Positions 34,928-42,875 of a stretch of DNA of 43,944 bases are shown piece by piece. Every line of letters begins with the position of its first letter. Position 1 is the first letter of the stretch. A model generated the notes under the pieces. The model made no database searches and was not told where the DNA came from. It saw only the letters and a list, made by a program, of their open reading frames with translations. The stretch is from positions 1-43,944 of the forward strand of contig JABHQR010000019.1 of the NCBI GenBank assembly GCA_018696395.1, read 5' to 3'. A program made the translations under genes and the position numbers. Origin of the DNA: an archaeon (GTDB lineage Archaea > Nanobdellota > Nanobdellia > Woesearchaeales > GW2011-AR9).

Positions 34928-35977
34928 ATGCATTATTTAACTGATACTGAAATAGAAACTGTAAAAAAACATTCTTCCTGTTTTTACAAAGTGTTTAAGG
35001 AATGTCTTAAAACTAAAAAAGAAGAAGTGTTGATTATAACAGATCAAGGTCCAAATGAGGATAATAAAATTGCTTTAATGTTAGCTTATGGATATTATCT
35101 TGCTTCTAAAAAGAAAAAATTAGAAGTACAAATTCTTGTTCAAGATGTCAAGAAAGGGTTCATGCAAGCTGATGGTCATGTAATTAAGGCAGTTAAATTA
35201 TTACCTGAAAAAAGTATCATTATTGTTTCTGTATCTAATAAATTAGGTAGGTTGGGTGCCGATAAAAGTTTTCGTAAGTTTTGTTCAGATCGAGGACATA
35301 GGTTTGTATCTTCTTCAGGTTTGGGTATGGTAACCAATAGTCATTTTAATATTTTTGCTGAAGTAATTAATGTTAATTACAAAAGGTTAAGAAAAATTGG
35401 TGATAAGATCAAAAAACAATGGGATAAAGCTAATGAAATTAGGGTCAAAACTGATGCTGGAACTGATTTGGTGTTTAACGTTGAAGGGATGGAAGCGGTA
35501 GCTAATGTAGGATATTTTTTTGAACCAGGCAAAGGGGGTAATGTTCCTGCTGGGGAAGTTTATATCGCACCGAAAGGTATTGATAATGTTTCTGGAAAGG
35601 TGGTTATTGATGCTAGTATCCGGCATGAAACTGGAAGTAAATTATTGGATGAACCAGTTATGTTTGAAATTATTGATGGTAGGATTGAGAAAATTTTGGG
35701 TAAACATGCTCCTATTTTAGAAGATACTTTTAAAAAATTTGAAAATCGTTCAAAATATCCTGATAGAATCAGAAGAATTGGTGAACTGGGAATTGGAATA
35801 AATCCAGTAGCTGTATTAATGGGATTAGCAATTATGGATGAGAAAGTTTCTGGTACTGCACATATCGGTGTTGGTAGTAATGCTTGGTTTGGCGGGGCAA
35901 TAAAAACGATTTTTCATGGCGATATGGTTTTTAAAAATCCTCAATTCTTTATTGACGGGAAAGAAATGAAATATTGA
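34928..35977 (+). CDS. M29/AmpS-like leucyl aminopeptidase family protein
   Basis: A 349-residue protein matching the C-terminal metal-binding core of the AmpS/aminopeptidase T family: GNVPAGEVYIAP, RIGELGIGINPVAVLMG, MDEKVSGTAHIGVGSNAWFGG and IFHGD, which supply the Glu and His metal ligands. These enzymes remove N-terminal residues from peptides in the cytoplasm. The N-terminal half is less conserved. A TTTTTAAGC box near 34870 would give a leader of about 30 bases. An M29-like role is likely; the exact substrate is unknown. Confidence 0.8.
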   Translation: MHYLTDTEIETVKKHSSCFYKVFKECLKTKKEEVLIITDQGPNEDNKIALMLAYGYYLASKKKKLEVQILVQDVKKGFMQADGHVIKAVKLLPEKSIIIVSVSNKLGRLGADKSFRKFCSDRGHRFVSSSGLGMVTNSHFNIFAEVINVNYKRLRKIGDKIKKQWDKANEIRVKTDAGTDLVFNVEGMEAVANVGYFFEPGKGGNVPAGEVYIAPKGIDNVSGKVVIDASIRHETGSKLLDEPVMFEIIDGRIEKILGKHAPILEDTFKKFENRSKYPDRIRRIGELGIGINPVAVLMGLAIMDEKVSGTAHIGVGSNAWFGGAIKTIFHGDMVFKNPQFFIDGKEMKY

Positions 35978-36041
35978 TTTTTATTGTTGATTGTTTTTTT
36001 TTGTGATCTATGTAGATAGAAACTCTTATATAATTAACACA

Positions 36042-36065
36042 TATTATTATTATTATTATTATTAT
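36042..36065. repeat. (ATT)n microsatellite
   Basis: About seven to eight ATT units in the region upstream of the PGF-pre-PGF gene. It lies roughly 90 bases before the start codon, beyond the core promoter; a length change could alter expression. Confidence 0.8.
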
Positions 36066-36144
36066 ATCCTTTCATAATACGAATTTTTTATTATCTTTGG
36101 GTATAGTATTAATATTAAAAATTAATATTCAATTAATTTAAATC

Positions 36145-36150
36145 GAGGTG
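36145..36150 (+). promoter_or_regulatory. Shine-Dalgarno site of the PGF-pre-PGF gene
   Basis: GAGGTG with five bases to the ATG at 36156, identical in form to the site at 9475-9480. Confidence 0.6.
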
Positions 36151-36155
36151 TTAAA

Positions 36156-37940
36156 ATGTTAGGTGTAATTAAAAAATTGTTAGTAATTTCTTTAATGTTA
36201 GTCTTATTATCAGGAGTTTCTTTTGCATTAACTTCAGTTAGTGTTAGTTCTCCTACCGTAAATCAAAATGTAAGTGGTTCTATTTTACTCAATGCAACAA
36301 CTGATCAAACAGCAGTAAATGCAACTTTTCATTGGTATGATGATTCAAATGGTTCTTTGATATATTCTGCGACAATATACAATGTTACATCAAATACTGT
36401 GTTTGAAAATGCATCTTTTAATACTGCTCTTCTTGCTGATGGGATTTATAACATCACGGTAAATGCTACAAATTCTACAGACTCTGTTGTTAGTAATGTT
36501 AGTATCACTGGTGTGACAATTGATAATACCGTGCCAGGAATTAATGTAGTGATTCCAAGTGCATCAACATGGTATAATGAAAATTTTACTATCACATTAA
36601 ATGTAACAGATACAAATAATATCGCTTCAGTATATTATAGAGTGTTAAATTCTACTGGGACTAATGTTTCTGATTGGACAAGTTTAGTTTTAGGTTCTGG
36701 TTTGTACACTGGTACTTTTGATATTACCTCGCAAAGTGATGCAGCAAATTATACTTTTGAATTTAATGCAACAGATAATTTCGGAAATTCTAATTCTTCA
36801 ATAAATGTAACAGGGGTTAGTATTGAAGATACTGCTCCTGAAATAAATAGTTTAGCTGTTAGCAGTGTTTCTACCAGCGGCGGAACATTAACTGTAAATT
36901 CTACTGATGGGGTTGCTGGGATAAGTAATTGTACTTATGTGGATGCTGGTACTGGAAGTTTAGCTTTAGGTTCTGGTTTGTATACCGCAACATTAAGTGG
37001 TTTAAGTGCTTCAACTGCGTATACAGTTAATGTTACTTGTACTGATTTAGCAGGAAACACCCAAAGTAATACTACTGATTTTACAACCAGTGCGGCTTCA
37101 AGTAGTTCTTCAAGTAGTAGTTCAAGCAGTTCTTCTGGTGGAGGTGGATCTTCTTCAACACAAAGTACAACATACGTAACAAACACATGGTATGTAATTG
37201 AAGAAGGAACTTCAGAAACATTAACTATTGAAAGTGGTGAGATTGGTGTGACTGAAGTGGGATTTGGTGTAAATGAAGATGTTTGGGGCGGTTGGTTAAA
37301 AGTAAAATTAATTGATGAAGATGATTTATCTGGTTCAGTAAATGATATTGAGAAAGAGGTATACCAGTATGTCACTTTTAGTACTGGGACTACTTTAAAT
37401 GATGATGTACTTACTGATATAATTATCAGTTTTAAAGTAGATAAGTCTTGGTTAGAAAGTTTAGGGTTAACTAAACAAGAAGTTTCATTATATCGTTACG
37501 CTGATTTTAGCTGGTCAAGTCTTGATGCTGAATATGTGGAAGAGGATAATTCATATTATTACTATCAAGCAACTTCGCCAGGGTTTAGTTATTTTGCTAT
37601 TGCTGAAGGTGAAGTTTCTGTAACGGAGTCAACAAGTGAAGAAGTAACTGAAGAAGTTATTGAAGACGTTGTTGAAGAAAGTACAGTTACAGAAGATACA
37701 ACTGTGAGTGAGGCTGAAGGATTAGCTGAAGATGATCTAGTTGAAGAAGTGGCAGTTGGAGACACTGAAGAATCTTTTGAAGAAGTAATTGAAAAAGATA
37801 GTCCTTTAATGAATGTTTTACTAATCTTGTTATTTTTATTAATTGTTGGCTTTTTGGTTTGGTGGTTCAAATTTGATGGGAAAAATATCTCTCAAAAGCA
37901 AATTAATAAAATTAAGAAGTGTTGTAAGAAAAAGAAATGA
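36156..37940 (+). CDS. Surface protein with Ig-like repeats, PGF-pre-PGF domain and C-terminal anchor
   Basis: A 594-residue envelope protein. Signal peptide (about 5-24, ending VSFA), then Ig-like repeats rich in Asn-X-Ser/Thr sites up to about 310, a Ser/Gly linker, and a PGF-pre-PGF domain (about 335-485) recognised from IISFKVDKSWLESLGL, QEVSLYRYADFSWSSL and ATSPGFSYFAIAEG. An acidic Glu/Thr/Val stalk leads to one membrane helix (about 551-572) and a short Lys/Cys-rich cytoplasmic tail. Such proteins are common archaeal cell-surface or S-layer-like components. GAGGTG ribosome site and a 13-base T tract flank it, suggesting high expression. Confidence 0.88.
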   Translation: MLGVIKKLLVISLMLVLLSGVSFALTSVSVSSPTVNQNVSGSILLNATTDQTAVNATFHWYDDSNGSLIYSATIYNVTSNTVFENASFNTALLADGIYNITVNATNSTDSVVSNVSITGVTIDNTVPGINVVIPSASTWYNENFTITLNVTDTNNIASVYYRVLNSTGTNVSDWTSLVLGSGLYTGTFDITSQSDAANYTFEFNATDNFGNSNSSINVTGVSIEDTAPEINSLAVSSVSTSGGTLTVNSTDGVAGISNCTYVDAGTGSLALGSGLYTATLSGLSASTAYTVNVTCTDLAGNTQSNTTDFTTSAASSSSSSSSSSSSSGGGGSSSTQSTTYVTNTWYVIEEGTSETLTIESGEIGVTEVGFGVNEDVWGGWLKVKLIDEDDLSGSVNDIEKEVYQYVTFSTGTTLNDDVLTDIIISFKVDKSWLESLGLTKQEVSLYRYADFSWSSLDAEYVEEDNSYYYYQATSPGFSYFAIAEGEVSVTESTSEEVTEEVIEDVVEESTVTEDTTVSEAEGLAEDDLVEEVAVGDTEESFEEVIEKDSPLMNVLLILLFLLIVGFLVWWFKFDGKNISQKQINKIKKCCKKKK

Positions 37941-37953
37941 TTTTTTTTTTTTT
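37941..37953 (+). terminator. Poly-T terminator after the PGF-pre-PGF gene
   Basis: Thirteen T residues follow the stop codon directly; the next gene is convergent. Confidence 0.55.
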
Positions 37954-38017
37954 AAGTAATCCAAATTGACTTTTTTCTAAATTATTGTTATTATTAATAA
38001 TGGGTGTAGTAATTCTA

Positions 38018-38587
38018 TTACCTGTCTACTACTTTGTCATGTACTAAATCAATTATTTTAGATGGTTTGTTACGTTTTTCTCCTTCATAAATCAAGAAAT
38101 TTACTGAGTTTTTAATACTTTGATCTAAATTGTCCAAATTTGTCATAAAACTTTCTTTAGATTTATTTACTGATGTTGTAATGATTGGAATTCCAATTTC
38201 TTCAAATAATTTATTTAATCTATGTTTAGGTAATCTAATACCTAAACTGCCGTCTTTTGAATTTACTTCAGTTGATACAGAATCTTTATTTTTTATTTTC
38301 ATTACAATTGTATAAGGGCCAGGTAATAAACTTAAATATTCTTTTTCATCTTTTTCACTGAGTTCACAATTCTCTTTAATCCATTCAATTGATGGTGCCC
38401 AAATAGAAAAAGGCATTTCTGGTCTATTTTTTATTTCTCTAATCTTTTTAATAGAATTGTCGTTAGTGGCATCACAACCAATTCCATAAATTGTGTCAGT
38501 AGGGTAAATAAAAATTGCACCTTCTTTGATTTTACGTATGATCTCTCTCTTCCTCATTAAGAGCTCTCTTTCAGTTAAAATTTCCAT
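38018..38587 (-). CDS. Threonylcarbamoyl-AMP synthase (Sua5/YrdC/YwlC)
   Basis: A 189-residue YrdC-domain protein that makes threonylcarbamoyl-AMP from Thr, bicarbonate and ATP for the t6A37 modification of ANN-decoding tRNAs. Motifs: IFIYPTDTIYGIGCDA, KKIREIKNRPEMPFSIW, LLPGPYTIVMK, LGIRLPKH and the ITTSVNKSKE loop. It lacks the Sua5 C-terminal domain, as in single-domain YrdC. Met11 is a possible alternative start. Confidence 0.93.
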   Translation of the reverse strand: MEILTERELLMRKREIIRKIKEGAIFIYPTDTIYGIGCDATNDNSIKKIREIKNRPEMPFSIWAPSIEWIKENCELSEKDEKEYLSLLPGPYTIVMKIKNKDSVSTEVNSKDGSLGIRLPKHRLNKLFEEIGIPIITTSVNKSKESFMTNLDNLDQSIKNSVNFLIYEGEKRNKPSKIIDLVHDKVVDR

Positions 38588-38673
38588 GATTTGTTAAGCT
38601 TTCTTAACTTTATTTAAAAGAATTATGTATTTTATGTTTATTTTTGAATATTATTAACGTAAGAATAAAAAAT

Positions 38674-38694
38674 AAAAAGCCAAACTGGCTTTTT
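38674..38694 (-). terminator. Hairpin terminator of the tiny-ORF pair
   Basis: A perfect 9-bp inverted repeat, AAAAAGCCA and TGGCTTTTT with a 3-base loop. On the minus strand it is followed by a T-rich run to about 38660. It lies 73 bases downstream of the second tiny ORF. Confidence 0.6.
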
Positions 38695-38766
38695 AAAAGA
38701 GGTGGCTTTGGAGGCTAGCTTTGAAAAAGATAAAAATAATTTAATAAATTTTTAATTAATAGTCTT

Positions 38767-38916
38767 TTATGCTGAAAGTTGACCAAAATTAGGTTCACTG
38801 AAAAAGTCGTCTAAGTCTAATTGTCTAATTACAAGTCTCGGAATTTCAGTTTCAGTGTTAACATGTAATTTTTTATATTTTTGTAAAAGCATAATAATCC
38901 TTTCTTTGGTTTTCAT
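38767..38916 (-). CDS. Tiny ORF 2 of a coupled pair (49 residues)
   Basis: A 49-residue frame, basic and helical at the N-terminus (MKTKERIIMLLQKYKK) and acidic/aromatic at the C-terminus (DLDDFFSEPNFGQLSA). A good GGAGGT ribosome site lies eight bases upstream, inside the preceding ORF, and its ATG overlaps that ORF's TGA (ATGA). A hairpin plus T-run follows. The coupling, ribosome site and terminator make this likely a real gene. No family is recognised. Confidence 0.55.
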   Translation of the reverse strand: MKTKERIIMLLQKYKKLHVNTETEIPRLVIRQLDLDDFFSEPNFGQLSA

Positions 38917-39041
38917 CTAATCCAACCTCCGCTTAATTGGTAGTCAAAAATTTCTGATTGTTGAGACATTGTTCTTCTGGTAAGTTCAATGACTTGTCTT
39001 TCAAATAATCGTTTAATATTTTCTTTACTCATATCATTCAT
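38913..39041 (-). CDS. Tiny ORF 1 of a coupled pair (42 residues)
   Basis: A 42-residue frame (starts MNDMSKENIKRLFERQVIEL), mostly charged and probably helical, ending LSGGWIR. Its last codons encode the ribosome site of the next ORF. An AGGGGT element about nine bases upstream and a TATA box inside an inverted repeat at 39068-39094 give it a full expression signal set. No family is recognised; a small regulator or one half of a two-gene module is possible. Confidence 0.5.
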   Translation of the reverse strand: MNDMSKENIKRLFERQVIELTRRTMSQQSEIFDYQLSGGWIR

Positions 39042-39067
39042 TTTTATCGTACCCCTATATTTTTTTA

Positions 39068-39094
39068 GATGCCATGATTTATATCTTTGGCATC
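39068..39094 (-). promoter_or_regulatory. Operator-like inverted repeat around a TATA box
   Basis: Perfect 7-bp arms GATGCCA and TGGCATC enclose 13 bases that hold the minus-strand TATA box (AAGATATAAATCA). A dimeric repressor bound here would block TBP. It lies 27-53 bases upstream of tiny ORF 1. Confidence 0.6.
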
Positions 39095-39167
39095 ATTGAT
39101 TTTTTGGTATTGTTTGGTAAGGAACTTAACCTTTGGTTATTTCTAGAAAACTTATGGGTGCGAGTGG

Positions 39168-39177
39168 TTTATATATT
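39168..39177 (-). promoter_or_regulatory. Distal TATA box upstream of the tiny-ORF pair
   Basis: On the minus strand AATATATAAA lies 14 bases downstream of the tandem CCACTGG motif. A transcript from here would have a leader of about 100 bases before tiny ORF 1 or make a separate small RNA. Confidence 0.5.
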
Positions 39178-39190
39178 CTGTCCATACTTG

Positions 39191-39207
39191 TCCAGTGTGT
39201 CCAGTGG
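39191..39207 (-). promoter_or_regulatory. Tandem 9-bp motif, copy B (regulator site candidate)
   Basis: On the minus strand CCACTGGACACACTGGA, differing from copy A (33311-33327) at only two of 17 positions (T/A at the same place in each half), with the same 14-base distance to the TATA box. Confidence 0.6.
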
Positions 39208-39315
39208 TTTAAAAGTGACTTATTGAAACTTTAAAATTTATTACAAATAAAGCTTGTTTCACAGGTCAGAACTAAACAAAAATTAAGGGATGGTCATTTT
39301 AAAAAGAAAAAAAAT

Positions 39316-40017
39316 TTACTTCATAAACATTGGTTCTTCAGTTTTTGGGAAGATATAAGATAAATGTTTACCAAATTTACTGATTAAAAGGAATATTCCT
39401 ACAACAGCAGTTGCAGCTAAAAATAAACCTATGCTGAAATGTACTCCTCCAAGGAAAACTTTTTCTAAATGTTTTTCAAAAGATTTCATAACAAAAGTAT
39501 TATACAAGTAAGATTTTAATGAACCTAATGTACATAAACTAAGTTCAAGCCCCATTGCTTCTGGTTCTAAAATTACAGTCAGGAATAAGTAAATTATCCA
39601 TCTTGTTATTGTAAATGCGTATAATGAAAGTAATGCACTACTCCCTGTTGTAGCATAAAATAAAGGTGTCATAAAACCACAAATCATCATACTTGTTGCA
39701 TCTTTGAAGGTATAAAGGAACCATTCTCTTGGACCAAATATTCTGGAAAACATCATTATTGTGAATCCAAAAATACCCGCAAATATTCCACCTACATGAA
39801 TTGCAAGCATTACCACAAAAAAGTCAATTACGTCAAGATCTTTGGTAAACATTGAAATTAGGCAAGGTATTCTGCTCCAAAGACAAATTAACGCAAACAA
39901 TAAGATTACTGACCAGAATTGACTAATCGGGATTAGCATTACAACTAAAATGTACATTATGAAACTAACCACTTTAAGTGGTTTCCATAGTACAAATTCC
40001 TCAATTATTCCCGACAT
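39316..40017 (-). CDS. Multi-pass membrane protein, possibly Yip1-like
   Basis: A 233-residue, very hydrophobic protein with about five or six membrane helices and a short cytoplasmic N-terminus (MSGIIEEFVLWKPLKVV). The order of an N-terminal amphipathic stretch followed by paired helices recalls Yip1-domain proteins, but no decisive motif is seen. It ends with a short polar tail. It has no close neighbour on its strand within 250 bases. Function unknown. Confidence 0.68.
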   Translation of the reverse strand: MSGIIEEFVLWKPLKVVSFIMYILVVMLIPISQFWSVILLFALICLWSRIPCLISMFTKDLDVIDFFVVMLAIHVGGIFAGIFGFTIMMFSRIFGPREWFLYTFKDATSMMICGFMTPLFYATTGSSALLSLYAFTITRWIIYLFLTVILEPEAMGLELSLCTLGSLKSYLYNTFVMKSFEKHLEKVFLGGVHFSIGLFLAATAVVGIFLLISKFGKHLSYIFPKTEEPMFMK

Positions 40018-40288
40018 TTTTTATCCTCTTTTTTGATTATTTGGTTATGTTAATTACCAGTTAGTAGTAAATCGTCAACATATATCAAACTTCTTCCATG
40101 GGTTTTGAGAATTTGTGTAAAATTAACTCGCAAGTTACTATTATTAGCAAATAAATTTGTAGTTTTAGCGATATTTTTGGGGGTGGCCTATCTGAAAAGA
40201 TGAGGTATGGGGTTTTAGAAATAAATTAGGTGTTGATTCTGTTATAATTATAATTTAAAGAAGTATAATAAATAAAAATTAATTAGAT

Positions 40289-40669
40289 TTACTGTTTAAT
40301 TAAAACGCCATTGATGTTATTTTCTTGGCCGGGTCTACCTGTGATTTTAACTTTACCTAGTTCAGTTTCAACAATAGCTCCTTTAGTTAAAATGTTTCTT
40401 CTAACTAGGTGTGGGTTAGCTTTATTTTCAAGAACATTAGTTATTTTAACTTTTTTAGCTTTACCCTCTTGATTAGTAACATTAATATAATCTCCAGAAA
40501 GTAAAAAACTTTTAGTATTTCCACCACGAACTCTTACTACTTTAGCTTTAGGTTCGTCAAGTTTAGTGTTAGCAGAATATCCTGCTAATTCTCTTTTCTT
40601 TTTAGCTCTAGCTGAAACAAATCTTCCACCTGAAGCTTTTCTTTTTGATTTTAATTGTGATCTTGCCAT
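40289..40669 (-). CDS. rps8e: Ribosomal protein S8e
   Basis: A 126-residue archaeal/eukaryal small-subunit protein. The N-terminal RSQLKSKRKASGGRF and KKKRELAGYSA, the central VVRVRGGNTKSFLL, and the late NPHLVRRNILTKGAIVET block are the S8e family core. The length is normal for the archaeal form. It lies upstream of a multi-pass membrane protein gene and downstream of lonB on the same strand, with gaps over 100 bases on both sides. Confidence 0.96.
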   Translation of the reverse strand: MARSQLKSKRKASGGRFVSARAKKKRELAGYSANTKLDEPKAKVVRVRGGNTKSFLLSGDYINVTNQEGKAKKVKITNVLENKANPHLVRRNILTKGAIVETELGKVKITGRPGQENNINGVLIKQ

Positions 40670-40792
40670 TTTATTTAGGTTTATTTTAAGCTTTTATTTT
40701 AAACTTGGGAATATGTCTTCTTTTTAAAGCTTTCTGTGATTTATCCTTCTTTACTTAATATCAGTTAAAATAATGTGATAATTTTCTTATAT

Positions 40793-42715
40793 CTATTTTA
40801 TTTTTTTTGATTTTTTCTTTACTTTGGTATTAAATCTATTGTCTTGTTCTTCAGATTTTGCTAAAATTATCTTTTTAAGTTCAGACCTGCCTTTCCAAAT
40901 TAAAGCATGTTTTAGTACTTCAGTTAATGTTTCAACAGGAATTATTTTAACATCTTTTAGTTTGTTTTCATCAATAACTAGGTCTTTCAAGTTAGATTTG
41001 GGTATTATAATATTTTTAATTCCATTATCTATTGCAGCTTCTACTTTGTACGATACCCCTCCTACTGGGAGAACTTCTCCTCTAACTGTTAATGAACCAG
41101 TCATGGCAGTATTCTGTTTAACTGGGATATCTTTCAAAGCAGATATGATTGCTGTTGCTACTCCTATTGATGCAGAATCGCCTTCAACGCCTTCATAAGT
41201 TTGTAAAAATTGAACAAACACATCTCTAGTTTCTTTGATGTCTTCACCAAAATAATTCATAATGATTGCTGAAACATTTGTTATTGCTTCTTTAGCAATT
41301 TCCCCTAATTTTCCTGTTGCAATTACTTGGGATTTTCTTCCTCCTGAAGTTACTGCGGATTCAATAGGTAACAATATTCCTGAATAAGATGATTCTGTAC
41401 CAATAACTGCAAGCCCATTAACTCTTCCGATAATATTTCCTTCAGTTACAATTACTTCATATTCTCTTTTCTTTTCAATATATTTGTCGGCTAATTGTTG
41501 TTCTAAAGGTCTTGCTAATTTCTTAGCAGCAATGACATGTTTTTTCATTACTAATTCACTTTTATCTTCTTTAGCTAAATCTCCTGCTGCTCTAACTAAT
41601 CCACCTAATCCTCTTAACCTTACAGTAAGGTGATTCTTTCTACTTGCTCTTCTTCTACCTTCTCTAATAATTTCATTAGTTGCTTCAATTGAAAAATGTG
41701 GTATTTTTCCTTTTTCTTTTTTAACTTCTTGAGCAATGAACCGTGCAGTTTTCATTAAATTACTTTTACTATCTTCCATGGTGTCGTTCATATAAACTTC
41801 ATAACCATAGCCCCTGATTCTACTCCTTAATGCTGGGTGCATGTTCTTGATTGTTTCAAAATTTCCTGCTGCTACTAAAATGAAATCGCAAGGTACTGGT
41901 TCGGTTCTTACCATTGCACCTGAAGATCTTTCAGATTGTCCTGTGATTGGAAACTTTCTTTCTTGTAATGCTGATAAAAGTTCTTGTTGAGTTCTGACAC
42001 TAAGTGTGGCTATTTCATCAATAAATAAAACTCCTTTGTTAGCTTTATGAATCATACCTGCAATAACTCTTTGATTAGCTGGAGTGCCTAACCCTCCACT
42101 TTGTAGGGGGTCATGAAGTACGTCGCCTAATAATGCTCCAGCATGAGCGCCAGTAGCATCATAAAATACTGACTTTTTATTTGAATAATTATCTACAATA
42201 ACTTTAGGTGAAATTACTTTATTTCCACCTAAGACTTTTGGTCCGATATTCATAGCTAATGAAAATGCTACTAAAAACATCATTCCGCCAATAAAAAATG
42301 CTGCAAACATAATGTCTGAATTATAATAATATCTTGCCCACCATGGCGCCACCATTACTAATATTGCAATTATGAAAGATAAGAATCTCATATTTTTGAA
42401 AAGATCTTTAGAATCAAGTAATGCTTTTTTAACTTCTTCTCTGCCTGTGCCGGCTGCTATTGTTTTAATTAAAGGTTCATTTTCATCATTGGGGTTTGGA
42501 TAAGCAATAACGTCTTGTAATTCAGATTTAGGTAATAGTTCAGATAAAGCTACTCCTAACATTGACTTTCCTGTTCCTGGTTCTCCAATAAGTAAAACAT
42601 GCCTTCTTTGTAATGCTGCCTTTTTAATGATATTGACTGCTTCATCTTGGCCAATTACTTGGTCGACAACTTTTTCTGGTACTTTGATACTGCTGGTGGA
42701 TTTTATTTTAGCCAT
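40793..42715 (-). CDS. lonB: Archaeal membrane-anchored Lon protease (LonB)
   Basis: A 640-residue ATP-dependent protease. Walker A is GEPGTGKS (44-51) and Walker [12 protein letters not shown]. Two membrane helices sit inside the ATPase domain ([16 protein letters not shown] and [19 protein letters not shown]), the hallmark of archaeal LonB. The C-terminal protease domain has the Ser-Lys dyad Ser514 (EGDSASIG) and Lys557 (VSYKVEAA), 43 residues apart as in the family. It degrades damaged and unanchored proteins at the inner face of the membrane. The tail ([10 protein letters not shown]) is basic. Confidence 0.96.
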   Translation of the reverse strand: MAKIKSTSSIKVPEKVVDQVIGQDEAVNIIKKAALQRRHVLLIGEPGTGKSMLGVALSELLPKSELQDVIAYPNPNDENEPLIKTIAAGTGREEVKKALLDSKDLFKNMRFLSFIIAILVMVAPWWARYYYNSDIMFAAFFIGGMMFLVAFSLAMNIGPKVLGGNKVISPKVIVDNYSNKKSVFYDATGAHAGALLGDVLHDPLQSGGLGTPANQRVIAGMIHKANKGVLFIDEIATLSVRTQQELLSALQERKFPITGQSERSSGAMVRTEPVPCDFILVAAGNFETIKNMHPALRSRIRGYGYEVYMNDTMEDSKSNLMKTARFIAQEVKKEKGKIPHFSIEATNEIIREGRRRASRKNHLTVRLRGLGGLVRAAGDLAKEDKSELVMKKHVIAAKKLARPLEQQLADKYIEKKREYEVIVTEGNIIGRVNGLAVIGTESSYSGILLPIESAVTSGGRKSQVIATGKLGEIAKEAITNVSAIIMNYFGEDIKETRDVFVQFLQTYEGVEGDSASIGVATAIISALKDIPVKQNTAMTGSLTVRGEVLPVGGVSYKVEAAIDNGIKNIIIPKSNLKDLVIDENKLKDVKIIPVETLTEVLKHALIWKGRSELKKIILAKSEEQDNRFNTKVKKKSKKIK

Positions 42716-42875
42716 TTTTTATTATTTTAATTTTTTAAATAATATCTTAATTTACAGAGTAAGTATTAGTCTGTTTTTTAAATTTTCTGGAATACCTTGT
42801 AATAATAAAGAAATTTTAAATTTTTAATGTGTGTGGAAATAAGTTATAATTCTATCATCAAGGTTTAGTCCAAAC

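Noticed and set aside
36935-37375. 146-codon minus-strand frame opposite the PGF-pre-PGF gene
   Set aside because: It is Ser/Val/Glu-Leu-repeat noise from the reverse of a Ser-rich linker; the plus strand has a clear domain, signal and anchor.
40180-40240. Possible C/D-box small RNA (CTGA and GATGA close together, local GC-rich hairpin)
   Set aside because: No second pair of C and D boxes at suitable distance and no convincing terminal stem.
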